Source of the DNA: Mikania micrantha
Lineage: Eukaryota > Streptophyta > Magnoliopsida > Asterales > Asteraceae
Direction of reading: 5' to 3'
NCBI GenBank assembly: GCA_009363875.1
Contig: CM018694.1
Coordinates: forward strand, 29,769,415 to 29,833,414
Length of the DNA stretch: 64,000 nucleotides
Shown here: positions 31,949-43,590 of the stretch, piece after piece
How positions within the stretch are numbered: the stretch's first letter is position 1
How the letters are laid out: every line of letters starts with the position of its first letter
Notes under the pieces: generated by a model
Databases searched by the model: none
What the model was told of the DNA's origin: nothing
Seen by the model: only the letters and a program-made list of their open reading frames with translations
Made by a program: the position numbers and the translations under genes

Positions 31949-33151
31949 CGAATCATTTTCAGGGGAAAGTCTGGGAAATATCAAAGATAACATATGCCAA
32001 CGAAACAATACGAAACAAGACGAATCAAGTACGAAACAAGAAATCATACATTTCAAGAAGTCCTAGCTAGACCGTTTGATTTGTAGGTCATATGTTTGAT
32101 GATATTTACAGAATTCCCTAACTACTAAGAACCTTGATTGACAGACTAGTTTACTCGAGTTGACCAAGGCCCAATCATTAGGACTTAGATTTTATTAAAT
32201 GTTTATTTATTTATTTAATTAAGCATTTATAACTGTTTCTACAAATACTGTGGTTGATCATTATTGTGATGAGCTTTTGAAATCAACATAGATTCCAAAT
32301 TGTTGTATTTACAGTAACAATGAACTGAAGAATCATTTGGTTAATGGTACGGGTAAAATGCTTAATTTTCATTAACAACAATGTCCCATGTGGATTAGTA
32401 TGTGGAGGGATGGCGTCTGGGCGGGTTGTAGGCTCGACTCAGGGGTATGCCCTATATATAAGCATACCGATCTGGATGATACATGTGATGTTAATGAGAT
32501 TAAGGTTGTTACCCGTGGGTTTAACAAATGTTTTGATTGTATGGTAGGTAAAAATGCTTAACTATCATTAACATCAGTGTCATATACGCATTAGTATGTG
32601 GTGGGACGGCGTCTGGGCGGGTTTCTAGACTCGACTCAGGGGTATGCCCTATATATAAGCATACCGATGTGGACATTAGATGTGATGTTAATGAGGTTAG
32701 GGTCTTTACCGAAAGAGGTTTACAAATCAATTTCAATTACTAAACTATATGAACTCACCAACCATGAGTTGACTTTATTTGTGCATGACTTCACAGGTGA
32801 CGAACAGGTCAATTAAGAAGCTTATGCTTTTGGACTAGGACTTCAGATAGAAGACCTAGTATTTTTGGACCTGCATACTTTTGGAACATCATTATACAAA
32901 TATTTTGTATATCTTGTGCTGTTACAAGATAGATATTTTATGATGTTTATGATAGATTTACATTGTTAAATTATGAACAATTCGGATGTAATTTAACTTT
33001 GTAATTCTATCCTATTAAGCATTTCTCGTTTATATCATGTGAAATGTAAACAATATGATCACTTTGATTATCACTCGCGATATCGCGCCCCGGGAACCTT
33101 CCGCCATACTTGGACTCCGATCCAACCCCGCCGGCTCGGGGTGTGACAGAT

Positions 33152-33164
33152 TGGTATCAGAGCC
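33152..33164 (+). other. Primer binding site of element C
   Basis: TGGTATCAGAGCC three bases after the 5' LTR end; matches initiator tRNA-Met. Confidence 0.93.
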
Positions 33165-33284
33165 ATGGTTATAGATAAATATAGGTCACTTATTTAAACA
33201 GTTTGGCCTATACTATAACTTAGGGACCCTGCATGTAGAGCACATAGGACTTAAGATTTACTTGCATATCGTCTTCTGTATTCT

Positions 33285-33323
33285 ATCATTGCACTAACCA
33301 ATAACTTTATTGGTGATGATCAG
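33285..33323 (+). promoter_or_regulatory. Variant stem-loop before the element C gag start
   Basis: ACCAATA (33297..33303), loop ACTT, TATTGGT (33308..33314), with ATCAT/ATGAT able to form an outer stem. It sits at the same place as the D and F stem-loops. At one inner pair, G:C in D becomes A:T here, keeping the pairing. Confidence 0.45.
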
Positions 33324-33324
33324 A

Positions 33325-34589
33325 ATGTCGCCGAGAAGACAGACTCCTTCGTTGCCTCCACCACCGCAAGACTTGGCACCACATTCATCTACTCCTTCAC
33401 CATCTGATTCACAACCGCCACCTCCTCCTCCTCCTCCATTTGTTCCTCCTCCTCTACTCAACCCACCACCAGGCCCGAGCACAACACCAATGCTGGACCC
33501 TGCCAGTATCGCATTGGGGACCCTTCTGAGCAGTCAGATGACCAGTCAGATAAAAGAGGCGATACCGGAGATGTTTCTTCGTCTCCGAAATGAGATCAAC
33601 AACACTGGTAACTCGTCAGGAGAAGCCAGTGGGAATACTGGTGGTTCATCACACTACTCCTATAAGTCATTTGTAGGATGTAAACCACCTAGTTTTAGTG
33701 GGTCTAAGGAGCCGTTGGATTAATCCAATGGATAGAGAAGATTGAAACTACTCTGGACCTCTGCAGCTGTCCAGAGCATCACAAGGTTCGCTACTCTTCT
33801 GGAACATTCAACAAGCGAGCCTTGACCTGGTGGAACTCACAGATAAATGCCAGGGGAAGAGAAGAAGCTATGGCTATACCATGGGAAGATTTCAAGACGT
33901 TGTTGAGAACGGAATTCTACCCCAAGAACGAGTTGCAGAAACTGGAGGTTGAACTATCCAACCATGTGATGAAGGGGGCTGATCACATGGGGTATACGAC
34001 TCGTTACCACGAGTTGGTTGCTTTGGTACCAGACATGGTACCAACTTTGGAAAAGAGGATTGATCGCTATGTAGGTGGACTTCCCGCCTGCATACAGGGC
34101 CTAGTTGTTGCAGCTAACCCTGTCACTGTGGAGTTTGCAGTGAGTTTATCTGGTAAACTCACTGATCTTATGGTAGCCTCTGGAACTCTAAAGAAAGAGG
34201 CAGACTCTGGCAAGAACAAAGCAGAGCTGTCAAAGAAACCCCACCACCACCAGAAGAAGAAACAAAAAGTCATCAAGAACTACACGATGGCAACACCTCT
34301 CCAACAAGTAGCAGCAGCACCACAAAACCCTAACAAGAGACCCTACACTGGCACATTTCCTCTGTGTGCCAATTGTCAATATCATCATACTGCTGACACT
34401 CCCTGCAAGCATTGCACGGGATGTGGGCGAAAGGGCCATTGGGTCCAACACTGCAGGATGACACCTAACCAAGCAGTCAACAATGCTGCTTTGGCTCTCC
34501 CTCCACCAGCCAACCAAAACAACGGTGGATGCTTCAGTTGTGGTGAACAAGGCCACTTTGCAAAGAACTGCCCGAAGAAGGCACAATAG
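33325..34589 (+). pseudogene. gag: Element C gag, frameshifted
   Basis: Starts MSPRRQTPSLPPPP with a long proline run (residues about 35 to 60), then FVGCKPPSFSG. The frame is lost near 33715 and ends at 33723, and the capsid core resumes in another frame (TWWNSQINARGREEA from 33822). Zinc knuckles CTGCGRKGHWVQHC and CFSCGEQGHFAKNC lie near 34415 and 34530. A TAG stop at 34587..34589 separates Gag from the protease linker. The capsid shell protein cannot be made intact. Confidence 0.9.
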
Positions 34590-35186
34590 GCAGTTCAAGC
34601 TCCTCGTGGAAGATCTTTTGTTATTGGAGCACCCGCTGCACGCCAGGACCCGAATGTGGTCACTGGTACGTTTCTCTTACATGACTTTTATGCATCTGTT
34701 CTATTTGATACTGGTGCGGATCAGAGTTTTATCTCTACCGATTTTGCATGCCAACTAGATTCTATAGAGGAACAATTAGACACCCCTTATATTATAGAAG
34801 TAGCTAACGGGAAACAGATCACAGTTAGTACAGTTTATAGGAATTGCCCATTGACACTTAACGGTCATACATTCACCATCGATTTGATACCGATGGAGTT
34901 GGGTAGTTTCAACATCATTGTTTGAATGGATTGGCTTTCCTCTAATCGAGTGGAAGTCATCTGTTCTGAAAAGCTGCTTCGTGTTCCATTGTTGAGTGAT
35001 CGCGTATTGGAAGTTAAAGGGGATCAAGCAAAACGCAGAGTCAAAATCATCTCTTGTATAAAAGCGCGTAAGTGTCTACAGAAGCGGTGCGTTGCATTCC
35101 TGGCTCATGTGGTGGAAAAGGAGAAGGACAAGAAAAAGATTCAAGATTGTACCTGTGCTGAAAGAATATCCAGAAGTATTTCTTGA
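34590..35186 (+). pseudogene. pol: Element C protease, with stop and frameshift
   Basis: Same frame as the gag end. VTGTFLLHDFYASVLFDTGAD has the active-site Asp at 34707..34709. A TGA at 34923..34925 interrupts the IIVGMDWLS-type motif, after which the same frame continues to about 35140. There a frameshift leads into a new frame that carries the linker to RT. Confidence 0.88.
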
Positions 35187-36804
35187 AGATCTACCAGGTT
35201 TGCCTCCTGCGCGACCGGTAGAGTTTCGTATTGATTTAATTCCTGGAGCAACTCCTGTTGCTAAATCTCCTTACAGGTTAGCACCTTCAGAGATGCAGGA
35301 ATTGTCTAATCACTTATAAGAGCTACTTGATAAAGGTTTCATCAGACCGAGCTACTCACCTTGGGGAGCTCCGGTCTTGTTCGTGAAGAAGAAAGACAGA
35401 TCGTTCAGAATGTGCATAGATTACAGGAAGCTGAACAAACTAACCGTCAAGAATCGGTATCCATTACCGAGGATTGATGATTTGTTTGACCAACTGCAAG
35501 GAGCTCAATACTTCTCAAAGATTGACTTGCGGTCTGGATATCATCAGCTTAGAGTTCAAGACGAAGACATACCGAAAACGACCTTCCGAACCAGATACGG
35601 GCATTACGAATTCATGGTGATGCCTTTCGGATTGACAAATGCACCAGCGGTTTTCATGGATCTCATGAACCGAGTGTGCAAGCCGTATCTAGATCAGTTT
35701 GTTATTGTCTTTATTGATGACATACTGATTTATTCGAAGAGCAAAGCAGATCATGAACAACACCTCAGAAAGATCTTGGAGCTGTTGAAGAAAGAACAAC
35801 TCTATGCTAAATTCTCTAAATGTGAATTTTGGTTAAGAGAAGTTCAATTTTTGGGTCATGTGGTCAACAGCGAGGGAATACACGTTGATCCTGCCAAGAT
35901 CGAGGCGATAAAGAACTGGGATACTCCGAAGACACCGACGGAGATACGGTCTTTTCTAGGATTGGCGGGTTATTACAGAAGGTTTATTTCAAACTTTTCT
36001 AAGATAGCCTTGCCACTCACCAAACTAACTCAGAAAAGTGAACCGTTCGTCTGGGAGCAGAAACAAGAAGATGCTTTCCAGACCTTGAAACAGAAATTAT
36101 GTAATGCTCCAATTCTATCTCTCCCAGAAGGCTGTGATGACTTTGTTGTATACTATGATGCTTCCCATCAGGGACTTGGTTGCGTGTTGATGCAACGGGA
36201 CAAAGTCATAGCCTATGCATCAAGACAGTTCAAAATTCATGAGAAGAATTACACTACTCATGATCTTGAATTGGGAGCTGTAATTTTCGCGTTGAAGATT
36301 TGGAGACATTACTTTTATGGCACCAAGTGTTCCATATTTACTGATCATAAAAGTCTGCAATATATTTTTGATCAGAAGGAACTCAACATGCGACAGCGTC
36401 GTTGGGTTGAACTTCTAAATGATTACGATTGCGTGATCAAGTACCATCCGGGAAAGGCGAACGTTGTAGCTGACGACTTGAGCCGGAAGGAACGGGTCAA
36501 ACCCTTGTGCGTTAGGGCAATGGGAATGACTGTGCAGACCAGTTTAAGAGATCAGATTATTCAAGCACAACAAGAATCAGTTGATAGAGGAAACCTGAAG
36601 AAAGAACTTGACTGTGGGACAGAGAAAGTCCTTGAGACTAAGCCTGATGGAATGATCTACTACCAGGATCGTATATGGATCCCGGCGGTAGACGAATTGA
36701 GAAGACTTATCTTCGATGAAGCACACAAGACTAAATATTCTGTTCATCCTGGATCTGATAAGATGTACCAAGACTTGCGTGGATTTTATTGGTGGCCGGA
36801 ATGA
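35140..36804 (+). pseudogene. pol: Element C reverse transcriptase and RNase H, broken
   Basis: EDLPGLPPARPVEFRIDLIPG leads into RT. A TAA at 35317..35319 lies within the LQELLDKGF region, after which the same frame stays open from about 35320 to 36804. It holds SPWGAPVLFVKKKD, the catalytic FIDDIL near 35711, LGLAGYYRRFI, RNase H (YYDASHQGLGC, HDLELGAV, TDHKSLQYIF) and the start of integrase (HKTKYSVHPGSDK). A frameshift at the WWP motif ends the frame at 36804. Confidence 0.9.
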
Positions 36805-37980
36805 AGAAAGACATAGCCGAGTATGTCGGTTGATGTCTAATGCGTGCGAAGGTAAAGGCGGAACACCAGAGACAGTCTAGTCTACTGGAACAGCCTGAGA
36901 TTCCGCTCTGGAAGTGGGACCAAATAGCTATGGATTTCATTACCAAGCTACCCCGCACTTCCAGTGGTCACGATACAATTTGGGTGATCATTGATCGTTT
37001 TACCAAATCTGCTCACTTCTTGCCTATGCGTGAGACTTTCACGATGGACAAACTGGCAAGACTGTACATCAATGAGATAGTGGTACGCCACGGTGTGCCA
37101 TTGTCTATTATATCTGATAGAGATAGCAGATTTACATCCAGGTTCTGGCAATCATTACCGAAATCTCTAGGGAAGCAGTTAAATCTGAGTACAGCTTACC
37201 ACCCACAAACGGATGGTCAAAGCGAACGTACAATTCAAACCCTGGAGGACATGTTAAGAACCTGTATTTTAGATTTCGGTGGGAATTGGGACTCTCATTT
37301 GCCACTGATAGAATTCTCCTACAATAACAGCTACCACAGTAGTATCGGATGTGCACAATTCGAGGCTCTTTATGGCCGGAAATGTCGATCACCGATCTGC
37401 TGGACCGAAGTGGGAGATAACCGCATAACTGCGCCAGAACTTACTCAGGAAACCACTGACAAGATTGCCCAGATTCAGAGAAGACTATAAGCAACAAGGA
37501 GCAGAAAGAAAAGCTATGCCGACAAACGGCGCAAGCCGTTGGAATTTCAAGTGGGAAACCGTGTCATGTTGAAGGTATCCCCATGGAAGGGCGTAGTTCG
37601 TTTTGGGAATAAAGGCAAGTTAGCAACACGATATGTGGGACCGTTCGAAATCATTGAACGAATTGGTCCTGTCGCGTATCGACTAAGATTACCAAATGAA
37701 CTCAGTACGGTGCATGATGTATTTCACGTCTTGAACTTAAAGAGATGTCTTGCCTATGAATCACTTGTTATTCCAATTGAAGAAATTCAAGTGGATGAAC
37801 AGCTACACTTCATTGAGGAACCTTAAGAGATTATGGATCGCAAAGTTAAACAACTGAGGCGAAGCCATATTCCGATTGTAAAGGTTCGATGGAACTCAAG
37901 ACGCGGACCCGGTTTACTTGGGAACGTGAAGATCACATGAAATCAAAGTATCCCCAACTGGTTGAAGAGGAAGCTGTGCC
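36805..37980 (+). pseudogene. pol: Element C integrase and chromodomain-like tail, broken
   Basis: After the frameshift a TGA lies near 36831. The open part 36840..37490 holds MDFITKLPRTSSGHD, ISDRDSRFTSRFW and HPQTDGQSERTIQT, that is the full D-D(35)-E set. TAA codons at 37488..37490 and 37824..37826, and a further shift near 37910, break the GPF module (YVGPFEI) and the tail. Remnants of VRWNSRRGP and the PHLF-type end are recognisable. Confidence 0.88.
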
Positions 37981-38020
37981 CGATAACAACTCTTAAATTT
38001 CGGGACGAAATTTTTCTAAC

Positions 38021-38030
38021 AAGGGGAGAC
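38021..38030 (+). other. Polypurine tract of element C
   Basis: AAGGGGAGAC directly before the 3' LTR. Confidence 0.88.
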
Positions 38031-40610
38031 TGTAACATCAGTGCCGGAACCGTACCGGAACAGTGATCTTAAACAGTAACATGAACATTAAACAGGTACG
38101 AACTATACACATTTTAGTGCATTTCCTATTCATTTCATTTGTTATTATCATTTTGTGTTATCAAGCAACAAGTTCGGAAACATTTAACAGAAAAATGTTC
38201 AGAACGATGGTTCTTGAGTCAGATAATTATCTGGCAACACAGAACCATCATGAGATTAATTGTAAGGATTTATTATGTATAAACGCATGTGAGGATTTAT
38301 AGAACAAAACCGAACGGATGTTGTTATGTGAATGCTAAATTGACGGGTTATCCGTATAGGTGACGATCTGTACGAATATATCTGAAGGTTTAACGTTATC
38401 AATAATATCCAATAATTAGAAAACAATATTGAAAAGTATATTTATCGCCGTGTTCGTACGGGTGGCGATTCGAACGAATACGCGCGACGACCGTACGATT
38501 CGATTTAAACAGTTAATTAAATAATTCTGAAAAGTTTAAAATAAATAAAAGATATTAGTTAATTTATTCGGAATCACAACTTGAATAATTTTATAAATCT
38601 TATTTAATAAATCGAGTCGTTTCGTGACGAAAATCACGAGAAACCGAAGTTTTACGCGAAACCGAACGAGACCGATCAACCGAGCGTGGTGAAGTATTTA
38701 TTACGGCAAGTTAATGCCATAACTCACTTCACCAACCTTCTTCTCTCTCTCTAAGTCGTCTCTCTCTCTCTAGAAACAACCCAACTTCTCTCTAGGATTT
38801 GGAGCTTATTTCTTGACGAATTCAAGCATACTTAGAGCCAAAACGACCCTCTTGTTATGTAGAATCAGAAAGTACAAGAAGTTTGATCATTCACTCACCG
38901 AATTTGAGGTAAACATCTCTTTTATTTTCGGTTTTGAGGGTTTATCGCCACCACTTGTAACTATGGTGTTAAAACCGATTTAAAAACACTAGATATTATA
39001 GGTTAGGTTATCTTGAAACCTTAGGAAGTGCTAGGAGTGATTTGTAACAGGTTGAGCTTGTAGGGATGAAGATGGTGCTGCTTAAACATATACAGGTTCG
39101 TGAACCACTTGGCCGAACCCATAAGAGAGTGCCGAACCTTCATGCAGGCGGCTGAAATGAGACACGAACCGGGAAACCCTAGCCTAACCTAAGGGTTTGC
39201 CGGCCGAACCTTGGATCAAATGCCGAACCCTGCAACGAACCTGCAACCACTCTGAGCCACGAACCTGTCAATCCAGCACCGAACCCTGTGACCTGCACCG
39301 GACACTCCTTAACCGAATCCTAGCCGAAACTTGTCCAAATCCATGAACCAGCCTTCACCCACGAACCCTTTTATGACAGCCGAACCATAGGATCTTGCCG
39401 AACCCATACCAGTCGAACCATTACTTCCCGAACCATAGAGAGTCGAACCTGCATGCGTGGGTTAGCCAAACCTCTATACGAACCTAGGACCACTTGTGAT
39501 GTAGCCGAACCATGCCTTGTGCCGAACCCAGCCGAACCTTAGGGATATGGCATTAGGTTCACTGCCCTAGCCAAAATATCGAACCTAGGGTTGCCTGATT
39601 AGATTAATGTTGGATTGAGGATCAACAAAACTAGTGTAAATGACCTAGGGAATGGTTAGTTGGCAATAAACCTAAGATCTTATGAGAATTTGATCCCACA
39701 AGGATACATGCATGCATGAAATATGTTGTGTGTATTTGTGCATGGACTAATAAGTAGGGTTACTAAGAGATATGGGTCTTCATGGAACACAATAACACAG
39801 TAATATGAATGTTAACATCTATTAATTTAGTCTAACACATGTGAAAAATTTCCAAGAACTCATATGGATCAAAATCAAAGTCTTGTTATCAATTCAAAAT
39901 CAAAGACTACTAAACGGGCCGATATGGACCGAATGGGCTAACTAAGGCCCATTACATGCAAATGCTTATTTAATTCAAGGGTTAATGAGATTTTTAATAA
40001 AAGAAACCGATTTATAAACTTGCTAGATTTAATTAAATGATATTGAATTAAAATGGAATGTAACTATAAATGTTTTGATTAAAGGCTTATTATGATTATC
40101 TTGTTGGGAAATTTTGTAAATGGACAATATAATTGTCTAGATTTGAACAGAAAACAAAGGAAACTCTGCCAAAATTTTTGTAAAAATTTAAAAGTAAGTA
40201 GTTATAATAAATTATGGGATTGGGTTTGTAATTAGGGTATTTAAGTTAGACTACAAGACAAAATGTTAGAATCACACTAGTAATTAGGACACTTAGTTAC
40301 ACACAGCGAGACCAAGCCTTAGATACGACGACTAATACGCGTGCTTATAGTATCCGAATTCTTTTAAAACAACTCAGGAACTAAAGATACTTAGCCTACA
40401 AACAAGAGTGCGCATTCTGTGATAGTACATTAGACATCAACACAGGTGAGTTCATTGCCCCTTTTCTAAACTTTTTGTTTTAAAACGCGGGGCTGAGAAG
40501 CATGCGTAAACTGTTTATTAAATTGTTTACTTAAATGCTTTTAAATTCCATATGTTTTACATGTATGATTGATATCCTAGATCATGTCTAGGTAAATTTT
40601 ATGCAGGTTT
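38031..40610 (+). repeat. Element C 3' LTR, first part
   Basis: Matches the 5' LTR (17798..18489 joined to 29842..about 31754), with the empty D target site at about 38718. CGAACC words at 39110..39600 and a donor-hairpin module with GT at 40446. It stops at ATGCAGGTTT, where the eroded junction with element E begins. Confidence 0.94.
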
Positions 40611-40620
40611 ATGCAGGTTG
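40601..40620 (+). other. Deletion scar at the C-E junction
   Basis: ATGCAGGTTT is followed at once by ATGCAGGTTG, then E sequence from TTGATACAC. The 5' LTR of C has one copy. About 317 bp of C (equivalent to 31755..32071) and the first 124 bp of the E LTR (equivalent to 48007..48130) are missing here, so a deletion with a short templated filler removed the original left insertion end. Confidence 0.85.
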
Positions 40621-41587
40621 ATACACAACATGATAATCCAAGGGATTATAAGAAACTGCGTACATGTGTCAAAAGTCATGAACGTTGGTGAACGTCACAA
40701 AACTTAAGCACAGAAACACCTCACAAGTCAATTATGGCTAGTAATTGACTAATGGAGTCCAAACGACGATCGAACAATGTCCTACAGTCGAAAAACGGGC
40801 AAGAATGGGTCCAGAACAACAAAATAGGAATATTGGGCCTTACATATGGGCCAGGCGGTACGCCTGACCCGAAGCCCCCATCCCAGGCGATGCGCGCGGA
40901 TGAGGAAGATGGCGCCTCATCCGGTGCACCCGCGCGTAACGACGGAGCCACTCTCACCCACGCCAGGCGATACGCCTGACCCCTAGATTCGCAGATTTTG
41001 TTTTTAAACTTCCAAGATCATCATTTCACCTATCTTAACCATTTTCACACGCCATAGCTCGACTATTTCTCTTCCCAAACCACTGAAGCACTTAATTCTA
41101 CCCTGTGGAAGCCATTAGAGGACCTTTCTTGAAGCTTTGAAGCTTGGTTTCTATCAAGAACTTGAAGGAGAAGGATATTGTAGCTTGAAGATCACCATCA
41201 CTACCTCGAGGCTACTCGAACCTACTGTCCAGGAGTCTCAAGAGCTGCTCCAACACCCTCTTGACGATCTAAAGCTTGTGAGGTATCCTCTACATGCTTA
41301 CACACACTCTTTTCACTCCTACACTCTCATGCAAGTGATAAATCACACATGCAAGCTCACTAGACTCACATGCACGAACTTCTTTAAGTTCGAATATGGG
41401 TTTGTTAGTTTTAACATGATTCTTGATGATCTATGATGTTGATATGATGATTTGCAATGATCCAAGTTGTTGCACATATGTATCTATGCTTAAAATGATG
41501 TTTTGTGACATTATATTGTCATGCATGTATGATCCATGATGGTAGGAATGATCTTGGATATGTTGATATGCTTATTGATGATATTAG

Positions 41588-42282
41588 AAAGATTACTCAT
41601 CGTGGGATTTGGTTAAAATGGTTAAAAGGTTGATTTTTAGTAATCTTTCTATTAATAGAAACTTTATATTGACAAAATGGTGTTATGAATGATATAGTGG
41701 GCATGCATGTAGATGGAATTGCTATTAGGACGATAATATGATGATTTGTGTATTTAAAATTTGATTTTGATGTGATTATAGTCATTTTAAACATGGTTAC
41801 TATATTTAGTAACTTTTCAGGTCAAGATGTTGTTAGATGATGTTTCGAACCATGTTTGTATGTTTAAATGATGCTAGATGACTTAAGATGATGATTTGTG
41901 ATATGAAAATTGGTTTAGATATGTTAAGATGGTCATTTTATACAAAAACCACAAAGTTACTATTTATGGTAACTTTATTTTTACAAAAACCGATTTGTAA
42001 ACATGTTGTGCGATTCGAGCATGCTAGATGACTTATTATGTTATAATATGATGATTAGATGCTAAGTTAGATGGTTTCCAATGTCACGTATGCTATAAAT
42101 GGAAACTTTCCATTTTAGGAAACTTTGGTGTGCTAACATGATGAAAACGACTTACATGAATTCGTATGATGATGTGTTATGTGTTAACATGATCACATAG
42201 GACAAATGAGCATGCTAGAACTTTAAAACTGTTATGCTTTGTGAACTTTCCAAAAATGGAAACTTACTATAAATAGTAAGTT
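41588..42282 (+). repeat. Series of perfect inverted repeats in the E LTR
   Basis: AAAGATTACT/AGTAATCTTT (41588..41597 with 41639..41648); TTTCTATTAATAGAAA palindrome (41646..41661); GTTACTA/TAGTAAC (41796..41813); AAAGTTAC/GTAACTTT (41953..41976); AAATGGAAA/TTTCCATTT (42097..42115); AACTTACTAT/ATAGTAAGTT (42261..42282). The other E LTR has corresponding copies in 49100..49800. Confidence 0.85.
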
Positions 42283-42369
42283 GTCCATAGACGCGACTTG
42301 CGCGTTTTGCACACGACGAGCACTTACACATTTGCTACACGATTCACAAACCGTCACACAGTTCACCAA

Positions 42370-42500
42370 CGGGTCGTTGACTTGACACAGTCAACTTTGG
42401 TCAACACTAGTCAAACACGGTGAAACACGGTCAATGTTGACCAACACAGTCAAACACGGTCAATGTGGACCAACCCGAGCAAACACGGTCATTGTGGACC
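42370..42500 (+). repeat. GGTCAA / CACGGTCAATG minisatellite in the E 5' LTR
   Basis: Imperfect head-to-tail words around ACACGGTCAATGTGGACCA. The copy in the 3' LTR (about 49890..50015) makes a spurious repetitive reading frame. Confidence 0.8.
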
Positions 42501-42668
42501 GACACGGACAAACATGAACAACCAAGGGTTGTTGGTACAAACAGGAGCACTAACACGAATACTAGCACGGTCACATACACGAACTCACGTACGGTGTACG
42601 ATATAGGTTGCCGGTGACCGACGCGCTACTTTCTCGAGGAGCTTACGCGTACTTTCATTCACATCACT

Positions 42669-42728
42669 AAGGTGAGTTTACGGCCCCTCTTTACTCTTTT
42701 TCAAACGCTTTTAAGTATGGGGGAGAAT
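42669..42728 (+). promoter_or_regulatory. Conserved donor-hairpin module, element E LTR
   Basis: AAG|GTGAGTTTACGGCCCC with GT at 42672, then a pyrimidine run and GGGGGAGAATA at 42719, which can pair with the CCCCT. It is the most diverged version of the module. The 3' LTR copy has GT at 50185. Confidence 0.4.
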
Positions 42729-43505
42729 AAGTATGGGGGAGAATACTAGTTACATCGAGTCAAACATTTATTACTGTACAAACATATTTTCTGTATGCTG
42801 GTTTATTGGACAAACATTAAGTGTTGAACTCGTAACAAGCCCTCACAAAGTCTTACCGTTAATGTACGAACAACGTGGTAGATTTGGATGGATCCATTAG
42901 GGAATGACTAACCCCACGGGGCACTATGTTGACTGGATGTCATAACCCGTGCAAACTCTGACCTAACTTGCTATGTATACGAGACATAGCGGAGGCAAGG
43001 ACAAACAAGTCTAGTTCGGTAGTGACGCACTGACACTTTGGGCCTAGGGCTCGGTACTAACATTTGATAAACAGCATGACACACTTTCTTACTATATGTA
43101 TATCAAAACCTGTGAACTCACCAACCATTGTGTTGACACTTTTTCTAACTTGTATTCTCAGGTAACTAGCGCGGCTAGCAGGAGGACAGGAATGCACAAA
43201 TTAAGGGACGAGCATTAGGGACTTACATGCATTCTGTCGTTTTGAAAACATTTTACTTTCATTTTGTTAAACAATGTTGTGTTAAACTATATACTTTTCC
43301 GCTGCAAATTGTCAAACATTTGATTTCCGCTGCAATATGATATGAATCACTTTTCCACTGCAAACTGTTTTATTAAGTGTATGTGTCAAACGTTGGATTT
43401 GTAAACGCATATATGGTTGTTCTATATGACCTTGAGCTGTGATTCTGGACACGTCACGTCCACGTGGACTGACACCACGAGTGGGAATCTGGGGGTGTGA
43501 CAGAC

Positions 43506-43518
43506 TGGTATCAGAGCC
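43506..43518 (+). other. Primer binding site of element E
   Basis: TGGTATCAGAGCC three bases after the LTR end. Confidence 0.93.
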
Positions 43519-43590
43519 TTGGTTATAGAGAACTAGGTTTGCATGTAGTAAACTTAGACTATAGCCATTGCTCAACTTTAGAAACTAACA

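Larger units (their letters stand above)
29842..33148 (+). repeat. Element C 5' LTR, second part
   Basis: Continues 18489 without loss. Holds a TC-rich leader (29860..29910), donor-like GAG|GTAAAC at 30028, about 20 CGAACC words (30210..30710), a donor-hairpin module at 31588, three 45-bp tandem repeats (31814..31948), two near-copies of a stretch with GGTATGCCCTATATATAAGC (near 32440 and 32640), acceptor-like CACAG|GT at 32796, and the end GCTCGGGGTGTGACA. Total C LTR length is about 4.0 kb. Confidence 0.93.
40618..43502 (+). repeat. Element E 5' LTR, truncated at its start
   Basis: Matches 48131..50997. Donor-like GAG|GTATCC at 41283, a series of perfect hairpins (41588..42282), GGTCAA-type minisatellite (about 42370..42500), donor-hairpin module at 42670, acceptor-like TTCTCAG|GT at 43161, end GGGGGTGTGACA. 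Compared with the other copy it has an extra duplicated GGGAGAATAAGTATGG (about 42721). ORF-like stretches here are not genes. Confidence 0.93.

Noticed and set aside
31833..32066. Small protein with 15-residue repeats
   Set aside because: It follows only from a 45-bp tandem repeat inside the C LTR; the other LTR lacks it and there is no coding context.
33294..33482. Glycine-rich protein on the minus strand
   Set aside because: Antisense of the proline-rich run at the start of C gag.
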